A stretch of 64,000 nt of DNA from Echinicola pacifica DSM 19836 (GCF_000373245.1 NZ_KB890750.1:103255-167254), one strand, 5' to 3'. Shown: positions 1-8,397, numbered from the stretch's first letter. Program-made: numbers and translations. Notes: a model not told the origin generated them from the sequence alone.

Positions 1-255
1 TTTGGGGTCGGCATAGGAACTTGCTGTTTGTTCCATACCTAAAGCACCCGTCATCGGTATGACCACTAGAGGCAAAAGTGCTGTAGCAGCGATGGGAATG
101 GCCTCACTAATCCACCAGGTGGCCATCCAAATCGCTAATGCCATGATGGCTAATGCCTCCTGTGATAAACCCTCGGGTTTAAAAAAAAGAATAATAAGTA
201 AAAATGCCAATGGGCCGGATACCAGCCCGAACCGTTTCCACAGCGAATTGTTCAT
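1..255 (-). CDS. DASS/SLC13-family anion:sodium symporter, N-terminal part (cut by window edge)
   Basis: Reading the minus strand from an ATG at 255 gives 85 open codons that run off the left edge. The product starts with a short basic/polar leader and a first membrane helix (about residues 13-26), then a segment with IMALAIWMATWWISEAIP followed by a second hydrophobic stretch and a YADP motif. This segment order is typical of divalent anion:sodium symporters (dicarboxylate, sulfate or citrate carriers of the inner membrane). The C-terminal ~400 residues lie outside the window, so the substrate cannot be judged. The plus-strand reading of the same bases is a shadow. Confidence 0.82.
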   Translation of the reverse strand, partial: MNNSLWKRFGLVSGPLAFLLIILFFKPEGLSQEALAIMALAIWMATWWISEAIPIAATALLPLVVIPMTGALGMEQTASSYADPK

Positions 256-454
256 AAAGTCAGCAGCGATAATACCTGGTCAATCCACTAAATCCTAGCG
301 TATTGACATTAGATTGTTTTTCAATAATAGCAAATCTTTCTATAGATGCACAATGAAAGTAAATTTTAGATGCATTCTATACTGAATTACAAGAAGAGGA
401 TAAGTTAGTTTAGGCATTCTAAATTCCAAGGGAAGCCTTTATTTACTTTCAAGT

Positions 455-650
455 ATAATGTGGAGAGATATACGACCCCGTCGGGGTCGAATTAAATTAA
501 ACCAATGCCTGTATGCTATAAACATTTGACCTCTTCGAGGTCTGGATTTCTTCATTTGTGATCTTTTGTATTCATAATGTGGCCATTTTTGTTCTTGACA
601 GATTCACGTGATTATAGCCAAGGATTATGAGGCTAAGGCTATTTTTGATC
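455..650. repeat. Intergenic repeat, copy A
   Basis: First of two tandem copies offset by 225 bp. Bases 455-581 match 680-806 almost base for base (differences such as tatacga/tatgcga and tctgga/tctgaa). The match fades but can be followed to about 650. The copy holds two perfect dyads: CGACCCCG-T-CGGGGTCG at 473-489 and GACCTC-TTC-GAGGTC at 528-542. It is not coding. It resembles a REP-like or palindromic intergenic element, but I cannot name a family. Confidence 0.8.
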
Positions 651-679
651 CCCAGGGGATCACATGTTTATAGCCGAGG

Positions 680-877
680 ATAATGTGGAGAGATATGCGA
701 CCCCGTCGGGGTCGAATTAAATTAAACCAATGCCTGTATGCTATAAACATTTGACCTCTTCGAGGTCTGAATTTCTTCATTTGTGATCATTTGTATTCAT
801 AATGTGATCATTTGTGGTCTTTATAGTTACACGTGATTATAGCTAAGGATAATATGGAGAAGGCTATTTTTTATCCC
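680..877. repeat. Intergenic repeat, copy B
   Basis: Second copy of the 225-bp unit, with the same dyads at 698-714 and 753-767. The right third is more diverged from copy A than the left part, which suggests a duplication followed by decay at one end, or a mosaic of smaller modules. The module around TTATAGCCRAGGATAATGTGG recurs at 668-687 and in altered form at 837-857. Confidence 0.78.
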
Positions 878-1048
878 TTTACGAGCTAATATAAAAGGGT
901 AGTATTAGATGGCACATAAGATAATCTTAAGTGATAAATAAACTCTATTTAACATAATGTAAATTATATAACAATAGGTTCGAATCTATCTCAAGACAGC
1001 AAGCCAATCTATAATCGGTACATTGGTCGATTATGAATACCTGGGGTT

Positions 1049-1315
1049 TTAGGCTAAGTCCCAGCGGTTGATGCGGGATTCGGAATAGAGATCGTAAACG
1101 GCGACCAGGCCTTCCTGGCCAGAGTTATTGGGGTACCAATCGTAGGCGGCGATCTCATCACGCGTTTCGACATACACTGGCTGGTAGATTTCTTCATGTG
1201 CATTCCAGACCACCAAGAGATAATTATAGCATATCTTCTTCTCTCGGCCTGACACCAGCCAGTTTTCAAAAAGTGCTTCATCAAGCGCTAAAGGGTAATC
1301 TGAACTATCGAACAT
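1049..1315 (-). CDS. Small hypothetical protein (88 aa)
   Basis: An 88-residue acidic, aromatic-rich protein with no signal peptide or membrane helix. Residues 10-70 alternate hydrophobic and charged residues (NWLVSGREKK, NYLLVVWNAHEE, ETRDEIAAYDWYP) as in a small folded alpha/beta domain. I do not recognise the family. The ATG at 1315 is preferred over the overlapping reading in another frame (1054-1284), whose composition is not protein-like. It stands alone: a terminator lies upstream and the repeat region downstream. Codon use is normal, so it is probably real. Confidence 0.6.
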   Translation of the reverse strand: MFDSSDYPLALDEALFENWLVSGREKKICYNYLLVVWNAHEEIYQPVYVETRDEIAAYDWYPNNSGQEGLVAVYDLYSESRINRWDLA

Positions 1316-1385
1316 AAACTGATATTTTATTGAAGAGGTCTTGCCTCAGCGTAATGATTCTCGATTAAGCCATAAGAAGCAAAAT

Positions 1386-1431
1386 AAAAAGGAAACAGCC
1401 CAGAAGATTGCTCCTCTGCTGTTTCCTTTTT
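1386..1431. terminator. Bidirectional intrinsic terminator
   Basis: A perfect 14-bp stem, AAAAAGGAAACAGC (1386-1399) with GCTGTTTCCTTTTT (1418-1431), has A-runs and T-runs at its two feet, so it can act in both directions. It lies just downstream of the TPR lipoprotein gene on the minus strand. Confidence 0.85.
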
Positions 1432-1462
1432 AATGATTTTCTTTGACTACTATAACTTATAA

Positions 1463-2062
1463 TTACTTACAATATTCTTCCATTGCCTCGTCTGCCTGGG
1501 CATAGCCGAGTTTTGAGGCCTGCTTGAAGTCGTCGCAAGCGCCACGCTTTTTCTTCGTCGCATATTTTAGAATTCCCCTATAATAAAAGGCCTGCCCAAA
1601 TTTCTTGTCCTTCTCGATTGCGGCTGAATATTCCTTCATCGCTTCCTCTGTATTGCCAATCTGGTGCAGTGCTCGAGCTTTCATAAAATACGCCATGGCA
1701 GGTGCTCCAGCCACGTTGGTCGCATATTCTGCATAGAGTAATGAGCGATCAAATTTCTTTTGCTTCTGATAAACATTGGATAAGGCGAGCATGATCCTGG
1801 TATTCTTTTCATCAATCTTATACCCTGCCTCAAAATCCGCACTAGCCGATTCCAAATCGCCTAACTCCTCATAAGCACGACCTCGAGTATAGAGGGCTTC
1901 CACATTCTTGGGGTCTGTGCTGAGTTTATCCGTTAGGTATTCTACCGCCTCAGTGTAGTTTCCTTGTTTAAAATACTTTTGTCCCTTGCCTTCACCTGGC
2001 TCCGAACAACCCGAAAAAAGGGCTGCACCTAAGCACAGCCCGATAATTACTTTTTTCAACAT
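1463..2062 (-). CDS. TPR-repeat lipoprotein
   Basis: A 199-residue lipoprotein. The N-terminal 18 residues form a signal peptide ending in a lipobox with Cys19 (LFSGC). The rest is a run of tetratricopeptide repeats from about residue 28 to 190, with signatures such as KNVEALYTRGRAYEELGD, MAYFMKARALHQIGNTEEA and FGQAFYYRGILKY. TPR lipoproteins act as periplasmic or outer-membrane scaffolds for protein-protein contact, so the exact role is open. It is followed by a strong terminator and lies 87 bp downstream of dapD on the same strand, so the two could be co-transcribed. Confidence 0.88.
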   Translation of the reverse strand: MLKKVIIGLCLGAALFSGCSEPGEGKGQKYFKQGNYTEAVEYLTDKLSTDPKNVEALYTRGRAYEELGDLESASADFEAGYKIDEKNTRIMLALSNVYQKQKKFDRSLLYAEYATNVAGAPAMAYFMKARALHQIGNTEEAMKEYSAAIEKDKKFGQAFYYRGILKYATKKKRGACDDFKQASKLGYAQADEAMEEYCK

Positions 2063-2149
2063 GCCAATTTATTATTTAAAATTCCTTTTCAATGTTCTCC
2101 CCTTGCCTGAAAGCAGAGCGGAAAACGGTCTTGAAATATGGAAATTTCC

Positions 2150-2965
2150 TTAGACGGCTACGTTGTTTTCTCGCAATGCCTCATTGAGGGAGGTTTTCTT
2201 ATCTGTAGAGGCCTTTCTTTGACCAATGATCAGGGCACAAGGAACCTGAAATTCTCCAGCAGCAAATTGCTTAGGAATAGATCCCGGGATTACCACTGAT
2301 CTTGGCGGTACATATCCTCTATATTCTTTAGGCTCATCACCAGTCACATCGATGATTTTGGACGATGCAGTAAGTGTGACGCCAGCGCCAATTACGGCTT
2401 CTTTTCCGATACGAACACCTTCTACGATGATGGCTCTGGAACCAATGAAAGCTCCATCTTCAATGATCACTGGTGCCGCCTGTACTGGCTCCAATACTCC
2501 GCCGATACCAACGCCACCACTCAGGTGAACATCCTTACCGATCTGAGCACATGATCCTACGGTAGCCCAGGTGTCCACCATTGTGCCACCGTCCACATAA
2601 GCGCCGATGTTCACATAGGATGGCATCATCACCACTCCACTTGCAAGAAATGCGCCATAACGAGCCACGGCATGAGGGACTACTCTTACGCCTTGCTTAG
2701 CATAGTCCTTTTTTAGGGCCATTTTATCATGAAATTCAAATGGACCCACCTCAATGGTGTGCATCTTTTGAATAGGGAAATAAAGGATTACTGCCTTTTT
2801 GATCCAGTCATTTACCTTCCATTCGCCATCTTCCAAAGGTTCAGCCACACGGATTTTGCCTTTGTCCAATTCTTCAATCACCGTTTTGATGGTGATCTGT
2901 ACCTCTTTTTCCTTCAACAATTCCCGGTTATCCCAGGCCTTTTCAATGATAGTCTGTAATTCCAT
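2150..2965 (-). CDS. dapD: 2,3,4,5-tetrahydropyridine-2,6-dicarboxylate N-succinyltransferase
   Basis: A cytoplasmic enzyme of the succinylase route to lysine and meso-diaminopimelate. It transfers succinyl from succinyl-CoA to tetrahydrodipicolinate. The 271-residue length is normal. An N-terminal helical domain (1-100) is followed by a left-handed beta-helix of hexapeptide repeats (about 105-230) with GAYVDGGTMVDTWATVGSCA and GGVGIGGVLEP, the segments that form the active site in this family. The C-terminus carries VVIPGSIPKQF. The gene faces away from the glycosyltransferase gene, from which it is separated by 46 bp that must hold both promoters. Confidence 0.96.
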   Translation of the reverse strand: MELQTIIEKAWDNRELLKEKEVQITIKTVIEELDKGKIRVAEPLEDGEWKVNDWIKKAVILYFPIQKMHTIEVGPFEFHDKMALKKDYAKQGVRVVPHAVARYGAFLASGVVMMPSYVNIGAYVDGGTMVDTWATVGSCAQIGKDVHLSGGVGIGGVLEPVQAAPVIIEDGAFIGSRAIIVEGVRIGKEAVIGAGVTLTASSKIIDVTGDEPKEYRGYVPPRSVVIPGSIPKQFAAGEFQVPCALIIGQRKASTDKKTSLNEALRENNVAV

Positions 2966-3011
2966 AAATTTATATTAGATTCGCTCTGTTTGTTACACCT
3001 TAAAATTTGAT

Positions 3012-4133
3012 ATGAAAAAAAGGAATATTGCCATTTGTTCTGTCCTGAAACCCCTTAGAGATTCCAGAGGATTTTACAAACTCGCAATTTCACTCCGTGA
3101 AACAAATAAATACCGTATTAACATCATAGGATTTTTAGAAAAAAATACCCCTAAAGAGGAAAATATTGAATTTACCGAAATCTTTTCCCAACATCGACTC
3201 CATCCCAGTCGATTATTGGCCCCTTGGAAGGTGCTGCAGCAGTGGCGGAAATTCAAGCCTGAGCTTATCATTATCTCCACTTGGGAGCTCCTAATAATTG
3301 CTAGGATTTATAAGCGATTTCAGCCCTGCAAAATTATTTATGATGTGCAGGAAAATTATTCTTTAAATATCAAATACAATAAATCCCTGCCCTCGCCACT
3401 GAGGAAATTGGCGCAATGGTGGGTGCAAAGTGTGGAAAAATTCAGCAAACCAAGCATCGATCATTACCTGCTCGCCGAAGCCTGCTACCTAGAAGAACTA
3501 GCACATTTTCGACCTGCTACCTTAATAGAGAATAAATATAATGGAGCAATTAAGCCTGGAGAAAGGAAAAAATTAAGGCAGGAAAACCTTCATTTTCTAA
3601 TTTCGGGAACCCTCTCTCCGGCGTATGGTACCACTGATGCGATTCGCTGGTTTGTAGATTTAGTGAAGGATTATCCACAGGCAAAATTGAGCATTATTGG
3701 ACATTCGCCTCTAGCTTCCTATAGCTTGGAGATAGAAGAATTGTGTCGTGGGCAATCCGAAATCACCAGTCATATCAGTCCTCTTCCCGTCCCAAAAGCG
3801 TCGATAGAGCAGGCCATTTTGAGGGCCAATGTGCTCCTTCTGCCATATCATATTTACCCTTCCATAGCGGCAAAAATACCTACAAAACTCTATGAAGCTT
3901 TGGCTAATAATAAGCCAGTGGTCCTTTCAAAAAATCCCGTTTGGGAAAACATTATTGATGCATATCCGGCGGGAATAGCGGTTGATTTTTCCTCCAAAAA
4001 CACGCACAAAGCTTCTATAGAAAAGCTTCTATCTACCAGATTTTTTGATCACCCAGTAGGCTCAGAAGTCTCCTGGGATTCTGAAGGAAAGAAGCTTATT
4101 TCATTAGTAGAAAAGCTTCTCTCAAATCGCTAA
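3012..4133 (+). CDS. Glycosyltransferase, family 4-like (GT-B fold)
   Basis: A 373-residue cytoplasmic or membrane-associated glycosyltransferase, likely acting on a surface polysaccharide or lipid-linked sugar. The N-terminal half (1-170) looks like the GT4 acceptor domain and has no signal peptide. The second half has the donor-domain pattern: LISGTLSPAYGTTDAIRWF, then AKLSIIGHSPL, then LPYHIYPSIAAKIPTKLYEALANNKPVV (written here in parts: YHIYPSIAAKIPTKLYEA and NNKPVVLS), where the Lys and Glu positions match the nucleotide-sugar site of GT4 enzymes. Substrate unknown. Divergent from dapD, and no other envelope gene is next to it. Confidence 0.83.
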   Translation: MKKRNIAICSVLKPLRDSRGFYKLAISLRETNKYRINIIGFLEKNTPKEENIEFTEIFSQHRLHPSRLLAPWKVLQQWRKFKPELIIISTWELLIIARIYKRFQPCKIIYDVQENYSLNIKYNKSLPSPLRKLAQWWVQSVEKFSKPSIDHYLLAEACYLEELAHFRPATLIENKYNGAIKPGERKKLRQENLHFLISGTLSPAYGTTDAIRWFVDLVKDYPQAKLSIIGHSPLASYSLEIEELCRGQSEITSHISPLPVPKASIEQAILRANVLLLPYHIYPSIAAKIPTKLYEALANNKPVVLSKNPVWENIIDAYPAGIAVDFSSKNTHKASIEKLLSTRFFDHPVGSEVSWDSEGKKLISLVEKLLSNR

Positions 4134-4732
4134 AACTCTAGCTTCATTCAGCCCTATTTTAATCTGTATTTTTCTCCCATTTAGGGCGCTGGCAAGGGCC
4201 CTGATTTCTCTGCTTGCTATAGCTTAGGTTTATGTATTTTTTCGTGGAATTATCGCGAGTTCGGTTTCCTTGGATTCCCTTATTTTGCACAAGTTTTACA
4301 TTTATTTCCCTTGAAGGCAAGCGGCTAAGATTTCTTACCTGATGTTAATTGAATGAATTCATGGGCCTACCTATGCTGCCATAATCCTTCATGAGGAAGG
4401 GGTAATTTTTATAAACTTCAATCTATTTACCCACTAATCCACCACAGATACTTATCCACATTTTCGGAATGTGTAAACTGAACCTATGATTTTGGAAACT
4501 TTGGCTCTCCCGGAAACCCCTCCAAAAACAGGCTTGTGGATAAGTATATAAGTAATTGTAAAACAATATATTACGAATAGATTTAGGTGTAAACGTAATT
4601 AATATTTAGATAAGGCTAAATGGGTAATCACAATCTATTTTTACTTATCCACAGCAGATTTAGTATATAACGTAATATTTTTTTAGTACAATCTAAATTA
4701 CTATATTTGAGGAAACATAGAAAAACCAAGGC
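4134..4732. other. oriC: Candidate chromosome origin (oriC): three perfect DnaA boxes in AT-rich DNA
   Basis: This 600-bp gene-free gap holds three exact copies of the DnaA box TTATCCACA: 4451-4459 (+), 4535-4543 (-) and 4645-4653 (+). Between and after them is strongly AT-rich DNA (about 4541-4640 and 4655-4710) with repeated ATATTA/ACGTAAT words that could serve as an unwinding element. By chance an exact 9-mer on either strand is expected about 0.0015 times in 200 bp. In Bacteroidota the origin is often not next to dnaA, so the absence of dnaA here is not an objection. The left part (4134-4430) shows nothing clear. The calling is from motifs only. Confidence 0.6.
4702..4709 (+). promoter_or_regulatory. 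Possible -7 promoter element of the metal operon
   Basis: TATATTTG fits the Bacteroidota -7 consensus TAnnTTTG and lies 23 bp before the start of the DtxR-type gene. A good -33 TTG is not visible, so this is a weak call. The element sits at the right end of the candidate origin. Confidence 0.35.
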
Positions 4733-5401
4733 ATGTTAGTATTGACCTACGCTGAAGAAAATTATCTTAAGGCCATTTATCATTTGAGTGAAGGTGGCCA
4801 ACATAACGTCTCGACGAATGATCTATCGAAGGAGATGAAAACCAAGCCGGCCTCGGTAAGTGATATGCTCCGTCGCCTATCCGAAAAAGAGGTGATCAAC
4901 TACCGGAAATATTACGGTGTCACCATCACGGAAATGGGCAAAAAAGCCGCCCTACAAATCGTCAGAAAGCACCGCCTCTGGGAAGTGTTTTTGGTGGAGA
5001 AATTAATGTTCAGTTGGGACGAGGTCCACGATGTCGCTGAAGAGCTAGAGCACATCAAATCACAGTTGCTCATCCAGCGTCTGGATGACTTCCTTGGCAA
5101 TCCAAAATATGACCCACACGGTGACCCCATTCCTGATGAATATGGAGATGTCAAAAGTCGTCCTCGACTTCCACTAAATGAAATGGAAATCCAGGAGTCC
5201 GGGCAGATCGTGGCAGTGCGTGATAGCAGTGCAGCTTTCCTCCGCTACCTCGACAAGGTGGGTGCCTATATTGGGGCTCGGGTGAAGATTCTCGATAAGG
5301 TGGAGTTTGATGGTTCGTTGGAGATTTTGGTAGATAATAAAAAGAACCTGTTTATGTCTAAGGATGTAGCGGGAAATATATTAGTAATACAGACTTCATG
5401 A
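4733..5401 (+). CDS. DtxR/MntR-family metal-dependent transcriptional regulator
   Basis: A 222-residue DNA-binding repressor that senses Fe2+, Mn2+ or a similar ion. Residues 1-65 form the winged helix (YLKAIYHLSEGG, then STNDLSKEMKTKPASVSDML as recognition region). Residues 70-140 form the dimerisation and metal domain with HRLWEVFLVEKL, DEVHDVAEELEHI and GNPKYDPHGDPIP, which hold the usual His, Glu and Asp ligands. Residues 150-222 form an SH3-like FeoA domain (LRYLDKVGAYIGARVKI). It is the first gene of the metal operon and overlaps the next gene by 4 bp, so it most likely controls the transporter. Which metal it senses cannot be told from sequence alone. Confidence 0.93.
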   Translation: MLVLTYAEENYLKAIYHLSEGGQHNVSTNDLSKEMKTKPASVSDMLRRLSEKEVINYRKYYGVTITEMGKKAALQIVRKHRLWEVFLVEKLMFSWDEVHDVAEELEHIKSQLLIQRLDDFLGNPKYDPHGDPIPDEYGDVKSRPRLPLNEMEIQESGQIVAVRDSSAAFLRYLDKVGAYIGARVKILDKVEFDGSLEILVDNKKNLFMSKDVAGNILVIQTS

Positions 5402-6318
5402 AATATAGCTTCCTGATAGTACCACTGCTGCTCATTACTCTATATTCATGCAAATGGAATGAAGAGGATGAAAAGTCGAAATTCAGAATTACAACCACCA
5501 CCAATATAATGGCCGATGCGGTCAGGAATATTGTGGGTGACAGTGCAGAGGTCACCCCTGTCATGGCCATTGGGGTGGATCCCCATTTGTATAAGGCTTC
5601 CCAGAGGGATCTTGATTTGCTATTCGAAGCGGACTTGGTCATCTACCATGGTCTCCACCTGGAAGGAAAGATGGTTCAGGTCCTGGAGAAATTCTCCCGT
5701 ACCCATCCGGTAATTGATGTTGGAGCTTCGCTCCCTCCCACCCTATTGATCGCTAGCCCCGATTATGAGGATACTAAGGATCCGCATATCTGGTTTGATG
5801 TCCAGCTATGGACCACTTCAATGAGGAATTTAAAGGATGAAATTATCGACAGAAAGCCTGAATGGAAGGAATATATTGACAAGAATTGGGCGGAATATGA
5901 GAGGCAACTGCAAGAATTACAGCGATATACCCAAGATCAGGTGCAGAGCATCACCAATGAGGGGCAGGTATTGATTACGGCTCATGATGCCTTCTCCTAT
6001 TTTGGCAAGGCCTATAATATCGAGGTACGGGGTTTGCAGGGCCTTAGCACGCTTAGTGAACCTGGATTAAACGACGTTTCGAGGCTGGTAAGTTTCATTA
6101 TAGAGCGGGATATCCGTGCTATTTTTATTGAGCAATCCATTTCTCCCAAGGCCATTAAAGCAGTGGTTGAAGGCTGTAAGCGAAAAGGCCATGCCGTGCA
6201 GCTAGCGGGCCCGCTCTATACGGATAGCTTGGGCGATAGCGATGGACCGGCTGGAACCTATGTGGGGATGGTCCGTACCAATGTGGATGAAATAGTAAAT
6301 AACCTGAAAAGCAAATGA
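5398..6318 (+). CDS. Metal ABC transporter substrate-binding lipoprotein (ZnuA/MntA/TroA family)
   Basis: A 306-residue periplasmic metal-binding protein anchored as a lipoprotein (signal peptide with lipobox LYSC, Cys18). It binds the ion and hands it to the ABC permeases. Family landmarks are visible: TTTNIMADAVRNIVGD, GVDPHLYKASQRD (first His ligand), HGLHLEGKM, KDPHIWFDV (second His), LITAHDAFSYFGKAY (third His), and TLSEPGLNDVSRL with IFIEQSISPK before the C-terminal Asp region LYTDSLGD. There is no long His-rich loop as in many ZnuA proteins, which leans slightly to Mn/Fe, but this is not decisive. It overlaps both neighbours by 4 bp. Confidence 0.93.
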   Translation: MKYSFLIVPLLLITLYSCKWNEEDEKSKFRITTTTNIMADAVRNIVGDSAEVTPVMAIGVDPHLYKASQRDLDLLFEADLVIYHGLHLEGKMVQVLEKFSRTHPVIDVGASLPPTLLIASPDYEDTKDPHIWFDVQLWTTSMRNLKDEIIDRKPEWKEYIDKNWAEYERQLQELQRYTQDQVQSITNEGQVLITAHDAFSYFGKAYNIEVRGLQGLSTLSEPGLNDVSRLVSFIIERDIRAIFIEQSISPKAIKAVVEGCKRKGHAVQLAGPLYTDSLGDSDGPAGTYVGMVRTNVDEIVNNLKSK

Positions 6319-7103
6319 TACAACATATAGAAAATCCGGTAGTTGAGGTGCATGATCTCATGGTAAGTTACGGACAGAATCCAGTACTTTGGAATGTGGA
6401 TTTGAGTTTGCCAGCGGGTTCCCTGGTGGGGATTTTGGGTCCAAATGGCGCTGGAAAATCCACCTTAATCAAGGCCATCATGGGTTTGGTAGAGGCCAAT
6501 AGCGGATACTCCAAGTTATTTGACCAGGAGTTGAACCAAGTCAGAAATAAGGTAAGCTATGTCCCTCAGCGTGAGTCGGTAGATTGGGATTTTCCGGCTT
6601 CGGCTTTAGACATCGTCATGATGGGTACTTACCACCACCTAGGACTATTGAAGCGACCAGGCAAAAAGGAAAAGGAATTGGCCATGGATTGTTTGGACAA
6701 GGTGAATATGAAAAATTTTGCCGGAAGGCAGATCAGTGAGCTTTCCGGTGGGCAGCAGCAAAGGGTTTTTATTGCTCGAGCCCTGGCACAGCAGGCAGAA
6801 CTCTACTTTATGGATGAGCCTTTTGCGGGCGTGGATATGAGTACCGAAAAGGCTCTGATCGAATTATTCAGAGAGATGACTGCCGAAGGCAAAACTGTCA
6901 TTGTGGTGCATCATGATATCTATTCTGCAGGGAAGTATTTTGACTGGCTGATCATGCTAAATATGCACCTGGTGGCTTCTGGCCCTACGGCGGAGGTGCT
7001 TACTGAGGAGCTATTGACTAAAACCTATGGTGGTAAGCTTTCCACCTTGGCAGATTTGGGTGAGATCATCAAGAAAAGTGGCTTCAACCCCCTAAAAGAT
7101 TAA
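6315..7103 (+). CDS. Metal ABC transporter ATP-binding protein
   Basis: A 262-residue cytoplasmic ATPase that powers the metal importer. Walker A is GPNGAGKST (residues about 43-51), the Q-loop is YVPQRESVDWDFP, the ABC signature is LSGGQQQR, Walker B is LYFMDEPFAGVD, and the H-loop is VVHHDI. The VDWDFP sequence after the Q-loop is typical of the Mn/Zn/Fe (TroB/MntA/ZnuC) group. It lies between the binding protein (4-bp overlap) and the first permease (1-bp gap), so it is clearly in one operon. Confidence 0.95.
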   Translation: MIQHIENPVVEVHDLMVSYGQNPVLWNVDLSLPAGSLVGILGPNGAGKSTLIKAIMGLVEANSGYSKLFDQELNQVRNKVSYVPQRESVDWDFPASALDIVMMGTYHHLGLLKRPGKKEKELAMDCLDKVNMKNFAGRQISELSGGQQQRVFIARALAQQAELYFMDEPFAGVDMSTEKALIELFREMTAEGKTVIVVHHDIYSAGKYFDWLIMLNMHLVASGPTAEVLTEELLTKTYGGKLSTLADLGEIIKKSGFNPLKD

Positions 7104-7104
7104 T

Positions 7105-8397
7105 ATGGAAGACTTCCTCTATTTCTTTTCTTTTCAAGATCCAAATGTCCTAATGGTGGTCATTGGGATTTCCTTGCTTTCGATAAGTGCGGCCATGGTG
7201 GGGACCTTTACTTTCTTGGACAAAAAAGCCTTGGTGGGAGATGCTATTTCCCATGCCGTGCTCCCGGGGGTATGCCTGGCCTTTATGTTTTCGGGAAATA
7301 AGAATCCCTATTGGATCGTTTCCGGGGCTTTCTTTACCGGGGCCTTATCGACCTATGTGATCTCATGGGTGGCCCGATATACTAAGCTGAAGGAGGACAC
7401 GGTAATCGCTTCAGTGCTTTCCATTTTCTTTGGCGTAGGGATCGTGTTGATGACCCAGTTGCAGCAGACCGGTAACGCCTCGCTTTCTGGCCTGGACCAT
7501 TTTATCTTTGGCAATGCCATCTCTATCGTCAGGGAGGATTTATGGGTTTACGGAGCCTTGGCCACCTGTATTATTGTGGTACTTCTGGTATTCTATAAGG
7601 AGTTTAAAGTAATGGTGTTTAACCGCTCCTTTGCGGAGAGCATAGGGCTGCCGGTGAAGCGGCTGGACTTTGTATTCAATTCACTGATGGTGCTAGCGGT
7701 GGTTACAGGCATTCAGGCCATTGGGGTGGTGCTCATGGCAGCCTTGCTGATCACCCCTGCAGCAGCTGCCAAATTCTGGACAGACCGCCTAAGCCGTCTT
7801 TTATTTTTGGCGGTGCTCTTCAGTCTGATCAGCGGTATTTCGGGAGCGTATATTTCATTCTCTCTTCCCCATATGCCCACCGGACCATGGGTGGTGGTGG
7901 TCTTATCGATCATCGCTTTTCTGTCCTTCTTCTTTTCCACTAAGAAAGGTATCCTGACCCGCTGGGTTTCTAGACGCAAATACCAGAGCAAAATCCATCG
8001 GGATCATATCCTGAAGGCCTTGTATCAGGCGGAAGAGCATGATAAGAAAGGATTACCCCAAAAAGACATTGTGGATAACTTTCCTGGCAAGGTGGTAAAG
8101 ACCCATCGAACTTTGCGCCAGCTAAAGAAAAAGGGATATATTACCAACGACCGGGAACTGGTGGCTCTTACGAGCACTGGCAATTCGGAAGCCAAACGGA
8201 TCGTTCGTCTGCACAGATTATGGGAACTATATATGACCGAATACATGAATATAGCGCCAGATCATGTGCATGAAAGTGCTGAGAAATTTGAGCATATCAT
8301 CACACCTGAGCTAGAGCGACAGCTGGATAAGAGTCTAAATTTCCCTAAAGAAGATCCGCACCAATCCATTATTCCACGAGACCAGAACAAACCATGA
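7105..8397 (+). CDS. Metal ABC permease fused to a C-terminal DtxR-like domain
   Basis: A 430-residue protein. Residues 1-285 form a TroC/ZnuB-type permease with about eight membrane helices and the family motif DAISHAVLPGV near residue 47. After a basic linker (KKGILTRWVSRRKYQSKIHRD is the junction area) residues 300-430 resemble the DtxR/MntR fold. A winged helix (LPQKDIVDNFPGKVVKTHRT, LKKKGYITND) is followed by VRLHRLWELYMTEYMNIAPD and HVHESAEKFEHI, and then FPKEDPHQSIIP. These match the metal-domain signatures of the regulator two genes upstream. This fusion has been seen in Bacteroidota and other bacteria. Its function (cytosolic metal sensing that gates the channel, or DNA binding) is inference. 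Confidence 0.92.
   Translation: MEDFLYFFSFQDPNVLMVVIGISLLSISAAMVGTFTFLDKKALVGDAISHAVLPGVCLAFMFSGNKNPYWIVSGAFFTGALSTYVISWVARYTKLKEDTVIASVLSIFFGVGIVLMTQLQQTGNASLSGLDHFIFGNAISIVREDLWVYGALATCIIVVLLVFYKEFKVMVFNRSFAESIGLPVKRLDFVFNSLMVLAVVTGIQAIGVVLMAALLITPAAAAKFWTDRLSRLLFLAVLFSLISGISGAYISFSLPHMPTGPWVVVVLSIIAFLSFFFSTKKGILTRWVSRRKYQSKIHRDHILKALYQAEEHDKKGLPQKDIVDNFPGKVVKTHRTLRQLKKKGYITNDRELVALTSTGNSEAKRIVRLHRLWELYMTEYMNIAPDHVHESAEKFEHIITPELERQLDKSLNFPKEDPHQSIIPRDQNKP

Larger units (their letters stand above)
256..1048. other. Non-coding gap with tandem palindromic repeats
   Basis: Almost 800 bases with no credible gene. Most of it is a two-copy tandem repeat (listed separately). Bases 300-450 and 880-1048 are AT-rich and show nothing recognisable. 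A third palindrome, GATCCCC-A-GGGGATC (647-661), lies at the junction of the two repeat copies. The promoter of the minus-strand transporter should lie just right of 255, but I could not place it. Confidence 0.6.

Noticed and set aside
59-298. Plus-strand frame of 79 codons at the left edge
   Set aside because: It is the shadow of the minus-strand DASS/SLC13 transporter, whose reading gives a clear membrane-protein motif; the plus reading is rich in Ala, Asn and Lys runs with no known motif.
1054-1284. Second minus-strand frame over the small 88-aa gene
   Set aside because: Its composition (many Trp, Met, Ser and Pro in a row) is not protein-like and it overlaps the better frame at 1049-1315.
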